A DNA stretch of 64,000 nt from Gnetum montanum (taxonomy: Eukaryota > Streptophyta > Gnetopsida > Gnetales > Gnetaceae), in assembly GCA_015680685.1 (NCBI GenBank), contig MNCI01025343.1, positions 141,071 through 205,070 on the forward strand, read 5' to 3'. Positions within the stretch are counted from its first letter, which is position 1, and each line of letters starts with the position of its first letter. Positions 57,544-64,000 of this stretch are shown here, one piece after another. The position numbers and the translations under genes are program-made. The notes beneath the pieces were generated by a model that was given only the letters and a program-made list of their open reading frames with translations, searched no databases and was not told the origin of the DNA.

Positions 57544-58535
57544 GTGACGGCTTTAAGGATGGCTTTGTGGATTCCACAAATTTTGCCACGTGTCTTCTCG
57601 CAATCTTGACAATCTTTAATCAGCTTCGAAAGTTCTGCAAGGACGTTGGCGGGAGATTTTGACGATTCTGCTACTTCAATCTGCTTTGGAACAAGCTGCT
57701 CATTTTCATACCATGTGGTGGTATCAAAGAAATTAATCCTTTGAAAACTTAGACAAAGTTTTGGTTCCCATCCATTTGATTCACAGATATGATTGAAATA
57801 ACACCTAGCATGATCATTAGCAAACAAAGGTCTTCGAATTAGTAGCAAATTATCTAGAACTTCTAATTGTTGCAGATGTTTTAAGATCTTTGGTTCCAGT
57901 CGACTCCATCTTAAATTGTTAACCAAACAATCAATTCTTTCTACCATATTGATAAAGAAATCAATTGTTGGATATTGCTTTGTGATGCTGAGACTTGAAT
58001 CTTGTGGAAATAATTCTGTGATCTGCCTAACCCATTTCACTCGTTCTTCTAAAGTTGATACTGGCCATGTTAACCAATCTTCATTATCTTGAAGTGGATT
58101 CTGAGTTGAACTACTTCCTTCTGGAGGTGTCGTTAATGCCATCATCTTGATCTGTGGTTTGAGTTCTCTTGTTAAAGCATCTGGTAAAAAATTGACTGGG
58201 CCTGGAATCCTTTCCACGGAAAACTGATATTGAGGTAGCAAAAATTGCCACCAAGCGAAACGCTGTAACTTTGGTGAAGGTTGAATCTTTCGTTTTAGCA
58301 AACTAGCCAAATTAGCTGAATCTGTCCTTAGAATAAAAGGTCCTTCAATTAGATAGATATGAAACTTTTCTAATCCTCTAATTGCTATTAATATTTCCTT
58401 TTCTGCTGGCCAATAATTCAATTCATGTTTATGGAAACTTCCTGATGCATAAGAACAAATTTCTTCATTATTCTTTTCTCCTTTTCTGAGTAAAACTGCT
58501 GCCCAAGCATCATAACTTGCATCTGTGTTTAACAC
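57540..58535 (-). CDS. Viral RNase H domain and polyprotein C-terminus
   Basis: 331-codon intact frame. MLNTDASYDAWAAVLL has the first catalytic Asp (residue 5). AEKEILIAI (about residues 44-52) has the Glu. LRTDSANLASLLK (about residues 69-81) has the third Asp. QRFAWWQFLLPQYQFSVERIPG (residues 90-111) is the standard end block, with the last catalytic Asp in LPDALTREL. The remaining about 210 residues have no recognisable motif and end in KAVT. It would degrade the RNA strand during reverse transcription. In the virus it is the continuation of the RT frame, from which it is separated here by the TAG at 58593-58595. Confidence 0.85.
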   Translation of the reverse strand: MLNTDASYDAWAAVLLRKGEKNNEEICSYASGSFHKHELNYWPAEKEILIAIRGLEKFHIYLIEGPFILRTDSANLASLLKRKIQPSPKLQRFAWWQFLLPQYQFSVERIPGPVNFLPDALTRELKPQIKMMALTTPPEGSSSTQNPLQDNEDWLTWPVSTLEERVKWVRQITELFPQDSSLSITKQYPTIDFFINMVERIDCLVNNLRWSRLEPKILKHLQQLEVLDNLLLIRRPLFANDHARCYFNHICESNGWEPKLCLSFQRINFFDTTTWYENEQLVPKQIEVAESSKSPANVLAELSKLIKDCQDCEKTRGKICGIHKAILKAVT

Positions 58536-58592
58536 AAATGGTCCTGAGATAATTGGATTGAGCGGAGGGAGCTCCTGACATTCCTTCTTTAG

Positions 58593-59766
58593 CTAGATAA
58601 CTTGTTTTGTAGCTTTTTTGGTCCATACAAACGGTATTTGGTTTTTACACCATCTAATTTCTGTTGTTTTGTCACTAAAATTCTGAATATGCTTAGAGAC
58701 ATAATTTACACATCCTAGAAATCTTAAACACTGCTCTTTGCTTTCTAGTCTATCTGGAAACTGAACTATTTTTTGTAGAACATGGGGCTGCATGTAGATT
58801 TTGCCATTCTTCAACTGAACTCCTAAAAATTCAATTTCTTTCCTTCCAACTTGAAACTTGCTTAGATCCTTTGATAATCCTATTCCATGAGTTTTACAAA
58901 TGTGGACAAACTGCTAGAGGTGGTTGACATGCTCTTTGATTGAATTTGAAAAGATTAGAAAATCATCTATGTAATTAGCTATGAAATGCTGATACTTGCC
59001 AAAAACGGAATCCATTCGATGCTGGAATTGTGATGGTGCATTCTGCAGACCAAATGGCATGACTGTCCATTCATATAAACCTTGAGGGGTAGAGAAAGCT
59101 GTTTTGTGCCGATCTTCTTCTGAAATCTTGATTTGATGATAACCGGATTTACAATCAAATTTGCTAAAGATAGCTTTTGCTGCAACTTTCTGAATGAGAC
59201 CTTCTTTGTTAGGTAGTGGCCATTTGATGTCAATAGTAACGGCATTTAATGGTATATAATTTATCACCATTCTAGCTTTTCCTCGCTTGATTTCTGCATG
59301 ATTTCTAACTACAAAACTTGCACAAGAGTAATTTGACTGTGAAGGAACAATCAAACCTTTTTTAAAAACTTCATCAATCTGTTTTCCAATTTCTTCTGTA
59401 TCTGCTGGATTCAATAAAATCTGCTTGCTTTGGACTGGAATATTGTGTACTGTAGGTATGTAAGCAATTGGACTATCTTTGTCCCAAAATTCAAGCGGAT
59501 GTTCATAACAACATTCTTGCAAAGCATAGAAACTGGGGACTAATTCTTCTTCTTCAGTGTTGAGATCGATTTGTGCTTTCTTCATTTGTTGGCAATGTCG
59601 ATATTTGACTCTAGCAATTTCTTCCATTTCCGCTTGTGTTATGATTTGAGATAGAGTTGGATTTTGATGAAGCTTTTTGATTTGCTGATGCTTATTTTTG
59701 TGTAGCGTAGCTGGAATTCTGCTAACTATAATCTTTGGTCTTGGATCTTGAACAGGAGATGAACAA
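58593..59766 (-). pseudogene. Viral reverse transcriptase, broken by a stop
   Basis: Same frame from about 59766 (after the frameshift that ends the protease ORF) to 58593. It has fingers and palm (SNYSCASFVVRNHAE, KARMVINYIPLN, FSKFDCKSGYHQIKI, TAFSTPQGLYEWTVMPFGL, APSQFQHRM), the active site YIDDFLIF, and the thumb (EFLG with QLKNGKIYMQPH). The longest open piece is 59627-58914. A TAG at 58914-58916 stands where copy 1 has a CAA codon, and the frame then runs to the shared TAG at 58593-58595. Residue pattern (RMVINY, MPFGLQNAPS, YIDD) is Caulimoviridae-like. It would copy pregenomic RNA; this copy cannot produce full-length RT. Confidence 0.9.
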
Positions 59767-61273
59767 ACAAGAAGGTATAGGGTCCTAAACTATCCATGAA
59801 GTGTGCTCCTAATCCAATATCAAATCCACTATCTGATACTTGAACAAAGTTTGTAGTACCAACATATTCATCATTCAATGAGATTGGAATATCAAATGCA
59901 AAATAAGAAAGACTTCTTGTACCATTCATTGTTTCCAATGTGACTGGTTTTGGATTTTCTTCCCATCTTTCTAGCACATCTTTATGACAAAAGTTGAGGG
60001 TTGCTCCTGTGTCAATAAAAGCTTGATACTTTTTCCATCTTGTTTTTCCATCTACTGCAATCTTGATTGGAATAAGCAAAACATTCTGAATTGATAACAA
60101 ATGCTTGATTTGATGCTGTAATTGAGGAGTTACTTTTCTTTTCTTGATTCGAGCTGCTTTGACTTCTTTCTTAACTGGAAACTTCTTTTCATATGGAGTA
60201 ATAAGAAAATTTGGTACCTTTTGTACTATCTTCTGAGGTGGATCTTCTTCTGAGGATGAATCTTCTTGAGTACCAGCTTTTAACAGAGTTTCTTTGCAAC
60301 CTAAGGTTGATGAGATACTTGGATCATTGTCAGCTTCAATCGAATCCCATTTGTTACTATGATCTGATATATCAGAAATTTTTGCTTCTTCTTCTAGCCA
60401 TTTTTCCATATCTTCCCAAGATTCTTCGAAGACTGGACTCAGAGGTGAATTAATCTGAAGATTTGAAAACCACTCTTCATCTGAAATATCAAAACCTGTT
60501 AGTCCTTGCATCATGTTGCTTCTTACAATGATTTCTTCTTCTTGAGCATCAGTTTCTTCATGAGAACTTTGAGATAAACGTTCTGACTTTTCTGACTCAG
60601 AATCTGAAGATAATAATTCAATTGTAAAATATTCGTCTTTGCATGCTTCTGGATTTTCAATGGGTTCCAGATCAGGATTATTCTCAAAGAATGCTTTTAT
60701 CTTTCCATGATCTTTAGGCTTCTTTTCTGGACATTCATAAGCATAATGTCCTTGACGTTTGCAGGTGTAGCATGTAACAGATTTCCTTTTAATTGGTCCT
60801 CTTCTCTTTCTAGCAAAAAATCTTCTTCGACCAGGGAAACTTGGACGTTGTTTAGTCCATCTTTTCTTGGAATATCTTGGAAAACCTTGTCTCTTTTGAA
60901 ATGACCTTTTTGCTTTTTTCTTTGGATGTCTTGCAGGAGGTCCAAAAGAATCAATTCCATCTAAATTCTGACAAACTTTAGCAGTTGGTAAAAGCTTCTG
61001 TAAACTTACATTATAGCAAGCAAACTGCAATTCTTGTCTGACCATGTGAATTATATCAGTGAAATATGTTAATCCCAAATCTACATCTTTTTCCAATGCT
61101 TTATACAAAACCATTTGTCCTAATTTTGCTGGCAAACTTCCTAAATAGAGATAATTAATCATCTGATCTCTATGCAATGCTAATCTATACACTTCATTTG
61201 CATACTCAGCACTGAATTGCTCAAAATATCTTAAATCATGTAATTTTCTCTGACTTAGAAGTAGTTTATCCAT
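59726..61273 (-). CDS. Viral capsid-type protein with zinc finger, and aspartic protease
   Basis: 515-codon frame. Residues 1-110: mostly helical-looking part, probably the end of the capsid domain. Residues 117-165: very basic (KKKAKRSFQKR, RRRFFARKRRG). Residues 168-181: CYTCKRQGHYAYEC, a C-x2-C-x4-H-x4-C finger that is the capsid mark of caulimovirids. Residues 215-345: acidic, Ser/Glu-rich linker. Residues 400-500: retropepsin domain with AFIDTGATLNFC (catalytic Asp 421). A loss of about 13 bases relative to copy 1 (near 59775) shifts the frame and gives the false ending. Only about 167 residues precede the finger, fewer than usual, so the capsid N-terminus may have been cut off at the insertion edge near 61273. 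Confidence 0.85.
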   Translation of the reverse strand: MDKLLLSQRKLHDLRYFEQFSAEYANEVYRLALHRDQMINYLYLGSLPAKLGQMVLYKALEKDVDLGLTYFTDIIHMVRQELQFACYNVSLQKLLPTAKVCQNLDGIDSFGPPARHPKKKAKRSFQKRQGFPRYSKKRWTKQRPSFPGRRRFFARKRRGPIKRKSVTCYTCKRQGHYAYECPEKKPKDHGKIKAFFENNPDLEPIENPEACKDEYFTIELLSSDSESEKSERLSQSSHEETDAQEEEIIVRSNMMQGLTGFDISDEEWFSNLQINSPLSPVFEESWEDMEKWLEEEAKISDISDHSNKWDSIEADNDPSISSTLGCKETLLKAGTQEDSSSEEDPPQKIVQKVPNFLITPYEKKFPVKKEVKAARIKKRKVTPQLQHQIKHLLSIQNVLLIPIKIAVDGKTRWKKYQAFIDTGATLNFCHKDVLERWEENPKPVTLETMNGTRSLSYFAFDIPISLNDEYVGTTNFVQVSDSGFDIGLGAHFMDSLGPYTFLFVHLLFKIQDQRL

Positions 61274-61279
61274 ATCTCC

Positions 61280-61970
61280 TTAGGTTAATCATTACATTAA
61301 TGATGTTTTCAACTTTCTTCAAAAATGTATTGAGGTTTTGTAACTATCCAACAAACCCCTCATGGTTTCTTGGACATAATAACAATTTCCAGTTTCCAGT
61401 TTCCAGATACAAAGCATCTAATTATGAATTATTGAAGAAACCAAGCTACCACCTCTCTGGAATGGAAGAATTAAAATCATTAATATTGAATGTATACCTA
61501 TTGAATGATTATTAAACTAAAAAATTGTACCAAATAAACTAACAGACTGTTATTTGCAGACTCTGTAAACAAAGCACTGAGAATGAAGAATATATATATA
61601 TATATTTTTTATTTTGCCCCATCTCTGATTCCCGTTCGAATGAATTACAATATTAACAGTAAATTGCTCATTGTTCTCTTTCAAATTGACCCTACCTCTT
61701 TGAGTTAATCATTATATTCATGGTGTTTTAAACATTCTTTAAAAATGTATTGAGACTTTGTAACTACTCAACAAATCCATCATGGTTTTCTGGACATAAT
61801 AAAAATTTCCAACTTCCAGTTTCCATATCTAATACATCTAAATATTGGATTAATGAAGAAACCAAGTTACCACCTCTCTGGAATGGAAGAATTAAAGTCA
61901 TTAATGGTGAATGTACACCTAAAGAATGTTTATTAAACTAAAAATTTGTACCAAATAAACTAACATAAAT
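61280..61970. repeat. Two tandem copies of a 270-bp unit with a 150-bp spacer
   Basis: 61284-61550 and 61700-61970 match over their length ('aaaaatgtattgag.. .tttgtaact', 'ccaccatctctggaatggaagaattaaa' type blocks). The spacer 61552-61672, with a TATATATA run, matches the sequence left of viral copy 1. Both units read similar peptides on the + strand (NYPTNPSWFLGHNNNFQ versus NYSTNPSWFSGHNKNFQ), perhaps coincidental or a decayed exon. Confidence 0.75.
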
Positions 61971-62460
61971 CGTTGGTTATTATTAAAGGAAAAAAATACA
62001 GGAGAAGATTTGTTGAGTGTAGACTCGATATAATCACTGAACAAGAAAAAAGTACACATGAAATTAAAGACCAATGAAAAAGGTGGTTCCACGGAGGACA
62101 CACTAAAAGAAAAAAACCCAAGTATTCCACGATGAATGGAACAGTGAGGAGTGACCCTCTACTGCGAACAAAGGATTAACACTTCAAGATTCTATGCAGT
62201 GAACAGAGGATTATATCTCAATCCATTTAATAGAGAACAAAGGTTACAATATAGTAATCTGCAGTGTCCGGAGAAGGCAACTTGATGCGACTAAGTGAAG
62301 CAAAAACTCGAACAGAAATATAACGAAGGAGATATTAAGGAAAACTCTCGTCTCTCTAAATGAATTAGAAACAATATCATGACAGACTAATAACAGAAAG
62401 TCTCATCTCCGTTTAAGTGATTTTGTATCCATAATGACATGATTTTCCATACAATGACAT
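61971..62460. other. Non-coding stretch
   Basis: No supported frame or repeat, apart from short recurring words ('gaacaaaggatta', 'gaacagaggatta', 'gaacaaaggtta', 62168-62250) spaced 30-40 bases apart. Confidence 0.45.
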
Positions 62461-62477
62461 TTATCACAATGTCTCAG

Positions 62478-62555
62478 TCATAGCTTGAACCCATGATGCA
62501 TTCATTGCCAAACCGGTGAAGTACAGGTAGAGCTACCACCTCACAAATGCCAACA
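62478..62555 (-). repeat. Possible tRNA-derived SINE head
   Basis: The minus strand reads 'gaggtggtagctctacctg', then after about 35 bases 'atgggttcaagctatgactgag'. This resembles the A and B boxes of a tRNA-derived promoter (B box GGTTCAAGCTA against GGTTCRANNCC). No clear SINE tail or target copies seen, so this is only suggestive. Confidence 0.3.
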
Positions 62556-62879
62556 AAAATTTGAAAATGAAAATCTTAAAAAATTTAGAAATAGAAAATT
62601 CAATCTGAAGAGCCAAACATTGGTATGCAAAAACAACTCTTAATGCAGTTCCTATATCTAGCATCATTGATTTAAATTGCATAAGTTGTTCTTGTTTCAA
62701 CTATTACTAATTTATATTCAATCAATCTTGACTTCTACTTTTTCTTCATCATCATCATCCTAGCCATATCCCAACAAAATGAATTCAGCTAAAGGATCAT
62801 TACCCCAAGGCTCAACGCGCTTCACACAAGCAGGTCCTACAAGGACCAGTTGATGGGCAAAAGCTTAACCTCTTTTTGA

Positions 62880-64000
62880 GTGGTTCTGCCCATGCTCAAA
62901 TTCAAGCCTTATGACTTGAAAAATAACCACCTTACCATCATTCAAAATGACTTGGTGAATATACAAAGAGATGGAGACGCAGACGGAGACGCAGACGCAG
63001 ACGCCGACGCAGAAGTCGACGGAGGGGCCATCGCGGGAGCAGCCGGAGCACCGACAGGCGCTGACACAGGAGCAGAAGCAGGACCAGCGGCTGCGCGCAC
63101 ACCAGCTGGAGGACACCGCAGAAGACCCGCAGCAACCCCCGCGGGCGGACGAACCACGCGGCCAACAAGAGCCGCCGTCAAACGGGGGACCACACCAGCC
63201 CACTGCCTCCACCGGGGGGTGCATTGCGGCCCACTCTCGGGCCGCAGACACTCTGCGCCTCCGGGTAAACCAGCCCCCCCTGAGGGGGTCCGCACCTTGC
63301 AACGGAGCCTCATTGGGCGCTTCGTGTCACAGGGGACGCGGCCACGTTTGGACCTGGTCAGGCGCTGGGCCCGGGAACAGTGGCAGGTGGGCGAGGTCGG
63401 GGTGCGGAGCCTGACCCCCGACTTCATGTTGTTCGTCCTTCCCTCCCGGCAAGCCCGGGACTCGGTCCTCCTGTGGGGGCCGTGGTTCTACGGTGCGAGG
63501 GGCCTGGCGTTGACCCCCTGGAGACCGGGGGCCCATCGGGAGACCGACCTTTTTGCCAGAGCGCCGGTCTAGGTACGGATTTCCCGCCTCCCTTGGGAGC
63601 TGTGGAACCTGGAGTTTCTGCGACAAGTTGCGGTTTTCTTCGAGGAGTTCATTGTTTTTGACCGGGCCACCATGTCCATGGAGCGCATGGGCTTCGCCCG
63701 CTTCTGCATTTGGCACCCGTTGACGAAAGAGAACCTCATCCGGGAGGTGATTCTGGAGCTCCCTGGAGGGGAGGAGAAACTCGAGGTGACTTTCGAGAAT
63801 CTGGAGACAGTGGATGGCCCACAGAACCGCCCGGCCCCTCAAGGACCCCTCCGGACTGGGTGCGCGAGGTGCGGCAAACCTGGGCACCAGGTGGCTGCTT
63901 GTCGCTTACCAGGCCAGACGCAGCAAAGACCCCAACCCCGGCAGCTCTTCGAAGGTGGCGAATGGGTCACCATGGGACGCAAAGGCCGTTTACGCCCGAC
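62880..64000 (+). pseudogene. L1-type LINE ORF1: DUF4283-like domain and zinc knuckle, cut by window end
   Basis: GC-rich, in strong contrast to all neighbours. The frame 62880-63572 begins with an Asp/Ala-rich repeat (from GACGCA units at 62975-63030) and an Ala/Pro/Arg-rich linker. It enters a DUF4283-like domain (RSLIGRFVS, DFMLFVLPSRQARDSVLLWGPWFYGARGLALTPW). A single TAG at 63570-63572 interrupts; the same frame goes on with ISRLPWELWNLEFLRQVA, MERMGFARFCIW and CARCGKPGHQVAAC (63861-63902), a perfect CCHC knuckle. ORF1 proteins of this type bind element RNA. The linked endonuclease/RT ORF would lie beyond 64000. Probably young, given the one stop. Confidence 0.85.

Larger units (their letters stand above)
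54056..61273 (-). mobile_element. Endogenous pararetrovirus (Caulimoviridae) copy 2, nearly genome length, minus strand
   Basis: Minus strand, 5' to 3': capsid-type ORF with zinc finger and protease (61273-59726), RT (about 59766-58593), RNase H (58535-57540), intergenic promoter region with TATA box, a 110-codon ORF containing the tRNA-Met primer-binding site (56859-56527), and movement-protein ORF (56527 to about 54480) continuing into a coiled-coil tail (to about 54062). No integrase is present and RNase H directly follows RT, which together with the 30K-type movement protein separates it from gypsy elements. About 7.2 kb is close to a complete caulimovirid genome. Linear order is permuted relative to the primer-binding site, as expected for insertion of a circular or concatenated molecule. 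Damage: one 13-base loss and at least five in-frame stops. Confidence 0.9.

Noticed and set aside
62865-63887. Several long minus-strand frames at the right end (145, 161 and 186 codons)
   Set aside because: GC-rich DNA has few stops in all frames; the + strand frame with DUF4283-like text and the CCHC knuckle is the real one.

Overview
The window is plant nuclear DNA, AT-rich and very repeat-dense, and almost every recognisable coding stretch is a retroelement relic. The mix is Athila-like and Tat-like Ty3/gypsy elements, a Ty1/copia fragment, plant L1-type LINEs with DUF4283-like ORF1, a second LINE family that does not look like L1, and endogenous pararetrovirus (Caulimoviridae) sequence. 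Long, old, deeply nested insertions suggest a large slowly purged genome such as a gymnosperm. That host call is inference; no diagnostic single-copy gene is present. Layout: 1-3600 holds nothing recognisable. 3600-4505 (-) is the C-terminal end of a non-L1 LINE. 4554-48978 is a nested tower. Its outermost layer is element A, an Athila-like gypsy on the + strand: LTR about 4554-4997, gag about 5150-7000, protease about 7720, reverse transcriptase about 29830-30370, RNase H about 40980-41330, integrase about 41390-42265, a long 3' ORF about 44440-47575, and a partial right LTR 48719-48978. Element C, a Tat-like gypsy on the - strand (7838-29017, LTRs about 1.3 kb), sits inside A's protease, and A's protein reads across the insertion point. 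Element B (30374-40653, LTRs about 880 bp, TSD GTACT) sits inside A's reverse transcriptase. B is related to A but has lost RT, RNase H and integrase. Inside C, between its protease and RT, lie a truncated copia element (about 13195-16126, -) and a puzzling + strand series of exon-like open stretches (17370-22660). An L1 fragment (about 47576-48718) has replaced the left half of A's right LTR. Right of the tower, 50055-50194 (-) looks like the clean terminal exon of an unidentified host gene. It is followed by a second copy of the non-L1 LINE tail (51080-51660). From 51934 to 61273 lie two copies of one caulimovirid, head to head. Copy 1 (51934-54055, +) is internally deleted. Copy 2 (54056-61273, -) is close to one genome length: capsid/zinc finger, protease, RT and RNase H, then the intergenic promoter region, a small ORF, a movement-protein ORF and a coiled-coil tail. 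Copy 1 ends within two bases of the tRNA-Met primer-binding site. After tandem repeats (61280-61970) and a possible SINE head, the window ends in the GC-rich ORF1 of an L1-type LINE (62880-64000, +). The most interesting system is the endogenous pararetrovirus pair. It has a junction at the viral replication start point, a stop codon shared by both copies between RT and RNase H, and an intact-looking promoter region in both copies. Next in interest are the A/B gypsy family with a conserved extra 3' ORF and a non-autonomous member, and the exon-like series inside C.
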